This document shows, one piece after another, positions 19,993 to 28,362 of a stretch of DNA of 42,235 nt. The stretch is from Discostella pseudostelligera (lineage: Eukaryota > Bacillariophyta > Thalassiosirophyceae > Thalassiosirales > Thalassiosiraceae): contig JALLBK010000505.1 in assembly GCA_036940085.1 (NCBI GenBank), positions 1 through 42,235 of the forward strand, read 5' to 3'. Position 1 is the first letter of the stretch, and each line of letters starts with the position of its first letter. A program made the translations under genes and the position numbers. The notes under the pieces were generated by a model that had not been told where the DNA came from, made no database searches, and worked only from the letters and a program-made list of their open reading frames with translations.

Positions 19993-20490
19993 ATGATGAA
20001 ATTTCTATTCCCAATACTCTTGGCCGTCTCGTATGTTTCACCAACGATTAGTCAAGACATGTGCATCCTGCACCCACCGCCAAAATACTGGGATGTATAC
20101 GAGGAAATGAAGCTGGCTACGTCCGACGACCTCAAATACTATGCCACTATGCTCTTCGCTCCCATTCCTTTTCAGGACCTTCCCAACTCTGTGTATAAAC
20201 ATCAAGGTGTTTTGGACAAAATCAATACTGACAAATCCGGCCTTCCATGCATCAAAAAACAATTACTCAACGCTTACTGCAGCATCGTCCATTTGAACAA
20301 GCCTGAGATTAAACCATGGATTGGTCAAATCCCCAGCATGTACAGCTTCGCAAGCAACATCAGAACAAAGAATGATATCGAATCATGGATTCCAATATTC
20401 ATTCCAAAGTTGGTGTATATGCGTTATGCTGCCATTCAAGCTCTTCCAGCTATTGCGAATGCGTTCTACACGAAGGCGCTTAAATGTTGA
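19993..20490 (+). CDS. small secreted protein of unknown family (tandem copy 1)
   Basis: This encodes 165 residues from the ATG at 19993. I chose this start because it aligns with MMK at the start of the neighbouring paralogue; another in-frame ATG lies at 19972. A clear signal peptide (MMKFLFPILLAVSYVSPTISQ) is followed by a mature protein with four cysteines. Shared with copy 2 are CxxHPPPKY, VYxxMK, LKxY, a PI-LPNS-Y block, GxxCIKxxLLxAYCSIV and PWI. I recognise no domain; the protein appears secreted or lumenal. It lies downstream of the membrane coiled-coil gene in the same orientation. Copy 1 lacks the 19-residue insert with two extra cysteines that copy 2 has after HPPPKY. It ends cleanly in TKALKC, so this is the intact member of the pair. 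Confidence 0.72.
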   Translation: MMKFLFPILLAVSYVSPTISQDMCILHPPPKYWDVYEEMKLATSDDLKYYATMLFAPIPFQDLPNSVYKHQGVLDKINTDKSGLPCIKKQLLNAYCSIVHLNKPEIKPWIGQIPSMYSFASNIRTKNDIESWIPIFIPKLVYMRYAAIQALPAIANAFYTKALKC

Positions 20491-20980
20491 GACCGTTTGT
20501 CGCTGTGTTTCACTTCTGCATACTCCGTTTACCGATTTGTGACCGCTTCACTCGTTAATTAGATCGACGAACATGTACTTTGTCATGCCTGAATTTTCTA
20601 AAATCTAATATTAAACCGAAGTCACTGCACCCATCTGCCGTACCTCACAATGAACTTGGTCTTTTGCCATTCTATCCACCCCATCACGCAATGAGAACCA
20701 TCAATTCCCCGCATCCAAAACTTTCTCTTTTGCGGCAGATGAACAATACATTGGGTAGACAGACCAGAACTCCCGTCTATTTTGGGTTCGGGTATGGCTG
20801 CAAAGGCAATCTGCAATGCGGATGCACGCTCCGAAAAGCAATCCATCATTGATCAGTTGAAACAACAACCTCAACATATACTGTGAGAGAGAGCGCTTTG
20901 AGATATTTCATCACCCACTTTCACCATCAATCCGACTTTTTCAATTCCTTTGCTCATGTTTACAGATACCGAACAGCAAC

Positions 20981-21579
20981 ATGATGAAAATACCATTCGC
21001 CATCTTGGTGTTAGCCTCCTATCTTGCCCCAACTAACGGGAAAGTCACGTGCGCCACTCATCCACCACCAAAGTACAAGGGCGTGTGTGCACCAACACCA
21101 TCATTGCCAACCTGCAAGGGACACGAATTGGCAACTTGGAAGGTGTACCAGGACATGAAGAACATGGGTGCCACCGAAGAGAATCTCAAATTCTATGTCA
21201 ATGTTCTCCTGCTTCCCATCAAAGGCCTGCCCAACTCATTGTACAACAATCAAGAAGTTCACCGAACTATCGATGATGAGTACAATGCCGATCTGGGTTG
21301 TATCAAGAACAGTCTACTCGATGCTTACTGCAGTATTGTATCTTTGAAGAAGGCCGACCCGTGGATAGAAAAAATTCTCCCCATACTGAAACCCTGGAAA
21401 AGCGTTATTGTAATGTTCCATGACAAGGAAAATATGAAACTGCTTGTTTCGCCCATCACGCTATCGAGTTCGATGACTGGATATGAGCTCTCTCAGCTTG
21501 TTTCCCAAGTATTCCAACCTCTTTCGATTTACAAACAAATCGGAGCATTGAAATCCATCCTTTACCAATCAATGTATGC
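20981..21579 (+). CDS. small secreted protein of unknown family (tandem copy 2), 3' end uncertain
   Basis: This is the paralogue of the gene at 19993. It starts MMKIPFAILVLASYLAPTNG (signal peptide), then CATHPPPKY, an insert with two more cysteines (CAPTPSLPTC), WKVYQDMK, the PIKGLPNSLYNN block and GCIKNSLLDAYCSIV. The first 140 or so residues are clearly homologous to copy 1. The similarity then fades and no stop codon appears. The frame stays open to 22198, entirely antisense to the DUF1499 gene from 21580 onward, so I end it where that gene ends. Residues around 169-187 are encoded by a 55-bp sequence identical to part of the DUF1499 coding region. The 3' end may therefore have been replaced or truncated by a duplication, or there may be an intron I could not place. 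Function is unknown. Confidence 0.6.
21487..21541. repeat. 55-bp direct repeat, copy 1 (in the 3' part of secreted gene 2)
   Basis: The sequence is identical to 21627-21681, 140 bp away in the same orientation. On the plus strand it is read as part of the secreted protein's C terminus. The flanks of the two copies differ immediately on both sides. Copy 2 encodes a conserved DUF1499 segment, so this copy is probably the derived one. Confidence 0.85.
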
Positions 21580-22317
21580 TTACTTCTTCTCATACACATA
21601 CTTCGGTGGTGGTACACTCCATCCCCGCTCTCTCAGCTTGTTTCCCAAGTATTCCAACCTCTTTCGATTTACAAACAAATCACTACTCCCCATCCGACTG
21701 GAGCTTTTGACCTCCACCACAATGCCGCCACTGCTACTACCGCCGCCGCTTGAAGATACTGCATCCGCATTCTTCACTTCCAACTTCAAATCATCAATGA
21801 ACGGTTGGCCGAGATTAATAGACAGTGCTGCTGGTCCAACACATGATTTGTACTCTACTACGATAGTAGTGGTATCTTCGTTTGATCTATCATGGACAAT
21901 CGACCATCCATTGCAATCAACACTTGCCTGTCCTTTCTTTGGATACGAATTCAATACCTCTCGTAGAGTGGTGAGTGCTTCCGATGGTTCCGTTATGCTT
22001 GGTGGTGCCGTCCATTGGGTGCGGATGCAATTGTGTGATTTGGTTTTACATTCTTCAAGAGCATATGCTGGATTAGGAGATTGCATTGTGGCAAAAATTG
22101 TCACTGCTGCTGCTGCTGTTGTTGCCGGTGTAAAGAGGGAGATGTACGTGAGCAGTAACGCATCACGACGGGATGTGATGATAGATGATGGATGGTGAAG
22201 TAGTGATGGATGACATGGTTTACGATGATCTGTCGGCGCCAATGAAACGACTGTGCCGAAGAAGCATAATGAGACCATCAGTAGAATGATGGCTGGTGAT
22301 GTCGTCGAAGCATTCAT
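21580..22317 (-). CDS. DUF1499 family protein, probable thylakoid lumen protein
   Basis: This single exon encodes 245 residues. The C-terminal ~150 residues fit DUF1499: CKTKSHNCIRTQW, ALTTLREVLNSYPKKGQASVDCNGW, YKSCVGPAALS, the aromatic/acidic PFIDDLKLEV, and the conserved VEVKSSSRMGSSDLFVNRKRLEYL ending. The N terminus looks tripartite. First comes a signal peptide (AIILLMVSLCFFGTVVS, cleavage before LAPTD), then a transit-like segment, then a twin-arginine segment, RRDALLLTYISLF, ending in AYALEE. The last part resembles a Tat-type thylakoid transfer signal with an AxA cleavage site. Function of the family is unknown; plant and cyanobacterial members are plastid or membrane associated. The 3' end is overlapped in antisense by the open frame of the secreted gene. 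Its start faces the nucleotide-sugar transporter across a 134-bp spacer. Confidence 0.87.
   Translation of the reverse strand: MNASTTSPAIILLMVSLCFFGTVVSLAPTDHRKPCHPSLLHHPSSIITSRRDALLLTYISLFTPATTAAAAVTIFATMQSPNPAYALEECKTKSHNCIRTQWTAPPSITEPSEALTTLREVLNSYPKKGQASVDCNGWSIVHDRSNEDTTTIVVEYKSCVGPAALSINLGQPFIDDLKLEVKNADAVSSSGGGSSSGGIVVEVKSSSRMGSSDLFVNRKRLEYLGNKLRERGWSVPPPKYVYEKK
21627..21681. repeat. 55-bp direct repeat, copy 2 (inside the DUF1499 coding sequence)
   Basis: On the minus strand this copy encodes DLFVNRKRLEYLGNKLRE, a typical C-terminal block of DUF1499 proteins. It is therefore native here and likely the source of the copy at 21487-21541. Confidence 0.85.
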
Positions 22318-22421
22318 GCCGTAATTCCTGTGTGCATTGCCGAGAGAGACGTTGGCTACGATGCGATAGATGATGATGGCGGCGAAGTGATGATAAATGA
22401 CGTCAGCGGCTTGTCATAAAA

Positions 22422-22430
22422 TGGCGGGAG
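22422..22430. promoter_or_regulatory. TGGCGGGAG element between DUF1499 and transporter genes
   Basis: AATGGCGGGAG lies in the short divergent spacer, about 105 bp from the DUF1499 ATG and 22 bp from the first in-frame transporter ATG (22452). A CRE-like TGACGTCA core lies nearby at 22398-22405. If the element is a promoter site, the transporter may start at the later ATG, 22515. Confidence 0.45.
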
Positions 22431-22451
22431 AACACGCGGAACAAGCGTCAA

Positions 22452-23771
22452 ATGAAAATCAAATCTGCCCCTTTTTTGCTTCTCTGCTTCTGCCCACACT
22501 CTCGCTCTGTGCCGATGACCATGACCATGCCGTCCGAGCCGTCACCTACCAGCAACGAATCTACATCGCCATTATTAAATCCATCGCCCCCATCATCAAC
22601 AAGTGCTTCGTCTGCTCCGTCAAAAACCACCGCCATCATGAGCAGCGACGCCGCCTCCAGCGCGACGGCCAAGAAAGATCAAGCCTTTCGCCTCTTTTTA
22701 CTCTTCATGATGACCGCCCAAAACACCAGCGTCGTCCTAGTCACTCGCTACACTCGCGTGGGCATCTCCACCGAAGACATGTACGTCATCAACGACCTTG
22801 TTATGATTACCGAAGTCGGCAAACTAGTATTAGCGGCCGCACTCGAATACAATCATACCAATGGACAATTGCTCCGTTCCACACAAGAGAATATCATTGA
22901 ACGACCACTCGATTTCTTTCGCATACTTATCCCAAGTCTATTGTACCTAGTACAGAATTCGGTATTGTATATTGCGATTAGTAATTTAACCGCACCGATG
23001 TTTCAGGTGACATATCAGTGCAAGTTGTTAACGACGGCGATTGTGAGTGTGATCATGCTCCAACGACGATATTCGACGAAGCAATGGATTTGTCTTTCTT
23101 TGCTTGGATTGGGTGTGGCCATTGTGGTGCTAGGGGCGCGGGAGGATACGGGTGGTGGTAGTGCCAACAAATCATCATCAGGAGGAGAGGATTCAGCCAA
23201 TTCTCAAAATTTATTTGCTGGACTCACCGCCGTCACCATAGCCTGTCTCTGTTCCGCATTTGCCGGTGTTTACTTTGAAAAGATATTAAAACACTCGACC
23301 AATGATCGTGGACATGCCCGCCCTCCCGTTTCCGAATGGATGCGCAATGTGCAAATGGCACTATTTTCAATCTGCATCGCATTGATCAACATGTACAGAG
23401 AACGGGATGCCCGTGGCTACACTGGCGAGGTCGATGAGAATAATGATCCATTGTCCAAGCCATTTATGCATGGATTTACCGCATGGGCATGGGTGATTGT
23501 GGCATTGCAGGCGGGGGGAGGACTGCTCGTTGCCGCAGTGATCAAGTATGCTGATAATGTATTGAAGGGTATGGCCACGGGTGTGAGTGTGGCCACGGGG
23601 ACTTTGGCATCGACCTTCTTGTTTGGTACGACATTGTCGATGCAATTTGGATTTGGAGCGTTGATGATTCTTTTTAGTGTGTACTTCTTCTCGAATGATT
23701 TGCCCGTGGCATGTATGAAAGGTGGGAAGTTGGTGAATAGTGTTGAGATGAAACCGATGCTGCCAAAATAA
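22452..23771 (+). CDS. nucleotide-sugar transporter (SLC35A / UDP-galactose-CMP-sialate type)
   Basis: This single-exon gene encodes a multi-pass Golgi/ER antiporter that exchanges a nucleotide sugar for the nucleoside monophosphate. After a Ser/Thr/Pro-rich N terminus of about 80 residues come roughly ten hydrophobic segments. Family marks are FFRILIPSLLYLVQNSVLYIAISNLTAPMFQVTYQCKLLTTA, SAFAGVYFEKILK in the middle, and GGGLLVAAVIKYADNVLKGMATGVSVATGTLASTF near the C terminus. The last is the KYADNxLKGFAT motif of the UDP-galactose/UDP-GlcNAc/CMP-sialic acid transporter group. The exact substrate cannot be read from sequence. Two candidate starts are 22452 and 22515 (MTMTMPSEPSP); the second lies better with respect to the upstream TGGCGGGAG element. 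Residues about 240-265 are a Gly/Ser-rich loop. Confidence 0.9.
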   Translation: MKIKSAPFLLLCFCPHSRSVPMTMTMPSEPSPTSNESTSPLLNPSPPSSTSASSAPSKTTAIMSSDAASSATAKKDQAFRLFLLFMMTAQNTSVVLVTRYTRVGISTEDMYVINDLVMITEVGKLVLAAALEYNHTNGQLLRSTQENIIERPLDFFRILIPSLLYLVQNSVLYIAISNLTAPMFQVTYQCKLLTTAIVSVIMLQRRYSTKQWICLSLLGLGVAIVVLGAREDTGGGSANKSSSGGEDSANSQNLFAGLTAVTIACLCSAFAGVYFEKILKHSTNDRGHARPPVSEWMRNVQMALFSICIALINMYRERDARGYTGEVDENNDPLSKPFMHGFTAWAWVIVALQAGGGLLVAAVIKYADNVLKGMATGVSVATGTLASTFLFGTTLSMQFGFGALMILFSVYFFSNDLPVACMKGGKLVNSVEMKPMLPK

Positions 23772-24032
23772 TCATGGGATGTGGTTGTGATCCACTACCT
23801 ACCTCCCTATTGGGGAGAATTCGGTGTGGTGTAGAGGGGAAAAAAGGGAGGCGAATTTTGGTGAATGTTCATGAGATATTTGTAAACACTAATACCCTAA
23901 ATCTAATCTGATATTGAACTCGATGCAATAAGTCGAATCTGCGATCCGACTACTAAGTATTGGACAAAACAAAGCATTTGTCGCATAGGAAGCATGCCCA
24001 GGAGACAGGACACACCTCCGTCGATAAACTTC

Positions 24033-24717
24033 TCATGGCTGGAGCTCCCATAGATTCTTGCCTGCATTCTCTAAAAACTTTTCGGGGACCTCGCAACTCT
24101 CCTCCTCTTCCGACAACACACACTCCTTGCAAAACTTTTGTACCTCCTCGGCGGACATTGCAAATGTATCTTCCCAAACTTGACAATTCCCGGTAGCGAC
24201 ACATCGATCGGCACAATATCGTGCGGGATCCTCTCGTGCCATACGCTTATCCTTACGCAATTGGATTTTATTGATTGCATCTGTGGTGGGTAGGAAGTCA
24301 GATGCCGAGTTGAAGGTGAAGCCTTGGGGCATAGTTTGTTCTTTTCCTTTTTCCAACTTCTCGGCTTGTTGACGACGCCACGAATCGATATCTTTAAGAC
24401 GCAATAGTTCGTTGTCGATCCTATCGGTTTGGAAGTATATTTGTGTAAAAGAAAATGAGCGCATTATTTGTTTGCAATTAGGAAAGGATTGATATTATTT
24501 CGTAAAAGAAAAAATCACGGACAAGGTTCTCGTTGCATTAATCATTCTCTGTTACTCACATATCGGCAATGTGCTTTTCAAGGTTCAGACGATTGACTGA
24601 TCGAGACGTGGTGGTGGTGGTGGGTGTTGGAGGAATGAACGACGCAACCTCTCGGCTGCTGCTCAAAGTCGCAGCGGCACCGAGCACCGCAGCCAACCTG
24701 ACGGAAGGACGACGCAT
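24033..24717 (-). CDS. plastid-targeted Cys-rich protein of unknown function
   Basis: I read two exons, 24717-24560 and 24420-24033 (donor GTGAGT, acceptor GATAG), joining as HIAD-M-IDNELL to give 181 residues. The N terminus MRRPSVRLAAVLGAAATLSSSREVASFIPPTP is a signal peptide whose cleavage site has Phe at +1 and nearby prolines. This is the diatom ASAF-type plastid presequence, so plastid import is well supported. The mature protein has a helical, charged first half (RLKDIDSWRRQQAEKLEKGKE). The second half has six cysteines in YCADRCVATGNC and KFCKECVLSEEEESC, possibly a metal site or disulfides. I do not recognise the family. The frame upstream of 24717 stays open to 24957 but has no such N-terminal logic. 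Confidence 0.75.
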
Positions 24718-25023
24718 TGTAGAAGTTTTGTTAGGTGTTATGGAAGATGGAATTTCTAATACGAGGACTATGGACGCTTGTGGGTGCGGCGCCGAATCGA
24801 TTGCAATGAGTTGAGATGTCGATGTGAGTTGAATTGAGAATAATCGAATGCTCTGCCAGCATCGTGATGTGATGGTGATGGGCGATTCTTCTTCCATCGT
24901 CTTCCATTTTGTTCTGTGACAAATTGAGTAAGAAATCCTACGTACACTGTCTGTCAACTGAGTACCAGTTTGCCATCTGCTGCAGCTGTTTGAGATAAAA
25001 GACTCGACTTAATACTCTATTCT

Positions 25024-25065
25024 ACGTGGCGCTGAATTACACGTGGCAGTGAGACTTGGCGGGAG
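25024..25065. promoter_or_regulatory. TACGTGGC, ACACGTGGC and TTGGCGGGAG cluster
   Basis: ACGTGG at 25024-25029, ACACGTGGC at 25039-25047 and TTGGCGGGAG at 25056-25065 lie within 42 bp. They are about 310-350 bp upstream of the plastid Cys-rich gene's ATG and just downstream of the E3 ligase stop. The combination is the same as in the prolyl oligopeptidase promoter. Confidence 0.5.
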
Positions 25066-25225
25066 ACCAGGACTCGACTGACGATCGATAACCAGTACTG
25101 CTGCATTGTACGCATTCAAATGACAAAGATACTCTGGAATCTGGAATCAAAGTCCTATCTCTTCAAGATCGACGAGTAGCTATCTGCTAGCTATAAGCTG
25201 TATTTTGTTCTGTTCAAATATTCTC

Positions 25226-27378
25226 TCACATAAAAGGGGGTGGTGGTGGAGGTTCTTGGATTGTTGCCCTCCTCCTCGTTCTTGGCCTAGGACATGGACT
25301 TGACGATGTCCTCGGACCTGCCACACTTGGAGAACTAGCATCAACACTGCTTTCGCCGAAACCTCCAGAACCATGAATGCTAGCACCACCAATGCCGGCA
25401 CCAATACTACTGCCAGGTAGAGGATGTTGCATCTCTCGTTGCAAAAACTCATGCGCCTCATCACCCATCATGATAATTCGATCCACGACGGTATTAAAGC
25501 TATCACATGCCCGACACTGCACACCCCAAAAGTGCCACGCTCGATTCGTCTGCGCAGCTTCACAATCATTGCAAATAATCGATACCACCTTGCACAACTC
25601 CGGTGGTACAGGCTGCGACGCAATCCCCATCGCAATGGCATCCCAGGTTGGTTTCATCCGCTCTTGCGTCTCGGCCGTCTTCTTGCAAATGGGACACCGA
25701 CTATCATGATTGGCCAGCTGCTGGAAGCAATGCCAATGTATCGCATGACCACATGGCAATTCATGACTCGCGGCCCTACTTGAGAACAAATCCTCCTGAC
25801 ACACTGGGCAATCACTCATATACTTCCCAGCCATACAATTGTGATCGTTGAATAATTGGCGGTCGATGCACATTCCGCAGTCGAGACAGTGTCGGAAGTT
25901 CTCAAGTCCACCCACGCGACAGAAACCACAGTCCGGGCAGTGATAGGGACGCTCCTCGTTGGACATCCATAGGTTGCATATAGCACAGTGATATTCACCG
26001 AATTGTACATTGCAGTTGATGCAAAAGTTGCTGTTTACATACAATTGTTAAGCAAATGCATCAATTAAATGCATCAATTTTTAGTAATCAATGCACGCGG
26101 CCATAGAAAAATAATTTTGCACCGACATATACTCACGTCTTGCTACTCTGCTTCGTAAAACATTTCCTACAAATAATCTCCTTAATAGCATATCGAGGCA
26201 ATGTATGATGTTCCTCAGCCGAATTCGCAAACGATACAGGCATACTCGATGTTCGCAACATGCGTTGGTTGGTATTATTGCATCCCCCCGCCGACGACAA
26301 TAGCAATGGTGGTGGCAATACCGGAAAATCATCATGACAGATACGACAGGCGAAGATGGCCCCACAACACGGACTAACAATGTGACAATTGCGTTGATAG
26401 TGCGTGCACTTGGGAGCCATTTCGATGGCACTTCTTGCACAGGCGATGCTGGAACCGTGGTGTGGTGCTTGTTGATGAGGATGTTGCTGACGACTTTCCA
26501 ACANTTCTTGCACAGGCGATGCTGGAACCGTGGTGTGGTGCTTGTTGATGAGGATGTTGCTGACGACTTTCCAACAATGCCGACGCCGATGCCTGTGCAG
26601 CAATGGCAGGTACCACCGTCGTCGTGGCCTTATAGGGATGTTGCGAGGCAAACAAGTCCGAGGCCGTTTGGGATTTGGCATGTGCAATCGCCGCGGCGGT
26701 GATGGCATCGTAGTCTGGTACATCACTTTTGCCATTCTCGTAACTGCTGCTCCTACGACGTCTTCGAAGTTTGGTATTGTCATCGCAATCATCATCGTCG
26801 TCTTCCATACCACTTCCAGCATCATCTTCTTCACTCTCCCCTCCCATAGCATTTCGACGGTCACGGGGAGCAGCGGCGGCGGCAGCAGCAGCAGCCGGAA
26901 ACGTGAAACTACTCCTATTGCTGCCCATAACTGACGAAGTTGCAGTACTGCCACTACCAAAAGTGCTACCACATTCCACCGTCACACGTCGTTGAAGTAA
27001 TTTTCGTCCATCCATTAAGAATTGAATGGAGCGCTGTTTTTCCAATTGACTCAACTCGGCATCGCGCATGATGCGTTGAATGGACGCGCGCCGGTGAGAT
27101 TGTTCCATCATTTCCGGCATCGACGTCCTTCGCGGGTTGATAGCGGTGGTGGCGCTGCTGCTGCTGATGGTGTTATTGTCGATACTAGCATCCCCTCGTA
27201 GTGCCCTCGTGGAGGTTGGGGTAGAGAACGAGGCCGCGGCGGCGGCGGCAGCGGCCGCATCGGCATTGTCAGGCAGGGGCTCAGTTTCATAGGCCATACT
27301 GGAAGGATGGAATTCCATGTTGGATTGGCCACTATTGGCGCTGGTGCTATCGAAGTCGTTGGTGTTGCTATTGCTCAT
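25226..27378 (-). CDS. CHY zinc finger / RING-H2 E3 ubiquitin ligase (RCHY1/Pirh2-like), interrupted by an assembly duplication
   Basis: I read two exons, 27378-26137 and 26030-25226 (donor GTGAGT, acceptor AAACAG). Exon 1 contains a 72-bp perfect duplication around a single N (26432-26576). Removing 73 nt restores both the frame and the phase of the splice junction and gives 657 residues. The N-terminal half is low complexity with two poly-Ala runs and a helical segment, HRRASIQRIMRDAELSQLEKQRSIQFLMDGR. It is followed by a CHY zinc finger (CTHYQRNCHIVSPCCGAIFACRICHDD to CRKCFTKQS and CINC, spanning the intron). Then comes a CTCHY finger (YHCPDCGFCRVGGLENFRHCLDCGMCI) and a RING-H2 (CPVCQEDLF to CGHAIHWHCFQQL and CPIC). 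This order is diagnostic of Pirh2/RCHY1-type E3 ligases, which transfer ubiquitin from an E2 to target proteins. Substrates cannot be predicted. Confidence 0.88.
26432..26576. repeat. 72-bp perfect duplication flanking one N (assembly join)
   Basis: Positions 26432-26503 and 26505-26576 are identical, separated by the only N (26504) I noticed in the window. This is the usual mark of two overlapping contig ends joined without merging. It shifts the E3 ligase frame by one base (73 nt). Collapsing it restores a continuous CHY-zinc-finger frame, so the duplication is almost certainly not biological. Confidence 0.92.
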
Positions 27379-27422
27379 TACTGATATCTTGAATGATGTT
27401 GTTGGGATTGAATGATATTGGT

Positions 27423-27464
27423 GGTGTTGGTGTATTGGTACCAGGTGTTGGTGTATTGGTACCA
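27423..27464. repeat. two perfect tandem 21-bp units upstream of the E3 ligase
   Basis: Two identical 21-bp units (27423-27443 and 27444-27464), each ending in TATTGGTACCA, lie 45-85 bp upstream of the likely ATG at 27378. Each carries a GGTACC palindrome. If translation began at an upstream ATG they would encode a VPIHQH repeat, but the 5' UTR is more likely. Confidence 0.75.
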
Positions 27465-28362
27465 TACCACTGAGCGGGCTGTGCCGACGGACATCATTGT
27501 TCATTATCAAATTTCCGCGATTCCTCCCCAGCCTTCTCTGCAGTTTTTAGAGTGGTGTTACAAGTGGGCTCTAGTGTCGAGGAAAGAGCGGTTAAGTGCC
27601 AACTACTGATGTTTAAGGAAAAAGCGGATTATCTCATTATGTGAAGAGGTCATAATACGAACTGAGTCACAATGCACAGGTACCCACCTGATTTATGATT
27701 TATGTCTCATTACTCATTACGTCTTACGTCCATTTCTTTGGCGCGCTCAAGTTACCCTTGCCCTCGGCCGGCCGGCTCCTTTATTTACACAACATCATCT
27801 TCTTCGCTCTTAATTTTTATTTTGCATCCCCTCTCTCCATACCAATATCTACTAGAGAGTATCACCACGTCGGCATTTAATTGCCATCCAAAAGGACTAG
27901 ATACGATACGGACAAAGTCGAGGTGTCGAGGTCAGTCGCCATATCGTACAGCCTGCCGGCCGGCCAGTCAAGCCCATGCTTCGCGTCGAGCCTCTCCGTC
28001 CCTGAAACAACAACATTTCAGGATTGGGAGCTGTTGGGATTAGAGCAATAGGCATTGTTAGGGGACACATCAATTCTGTTTCCAATCCTTTCTATTGCAC
28101 TCGAGGCCCGCTGCTGAAGTAGTTGCTGTTCATCCCACTAAGACAGAGAGAGCCTTCGAACGAGAGTGTCGAGGGGGACACAAGACACAAGTTGTGCACA
28201 TCAAGATTCGACTCCGGCAAGCGCATTACAAATAATATCGATGATCTGAATATTTCGTCACCGCGCCGCCGACAAATTTGGATAAAAGTACAATAGATCT
28301 TTGTGGAAATTGTTCTAGAAGGGAGGCCTATTCCAGCGCAAAATATTCATAATATTGCAGAC
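27465..28362. other. divergent spacer between the E3 ligase and EH-domain genes
   Basis: About 0.9 kb without a convincing coding frame. It carries the same 10-bp palindrome GCCGGCCGGC twice, at 27767-27776 and 27955-27964. It should contain both divergent promoters. Unlike most other spacers here I see no TCCCGCC core in it. Confidence 0.4.

Noticed and set aside
21580..22198. Continuation of the secreted gene 2 open frame on the plus strand
   Set aside because: The stretch is entirely antisense to the DUF1499 gene, whose conserved motifs and targeting signals show that the minus strand is the coding one. The extension has no similarity to secreted copy 1.
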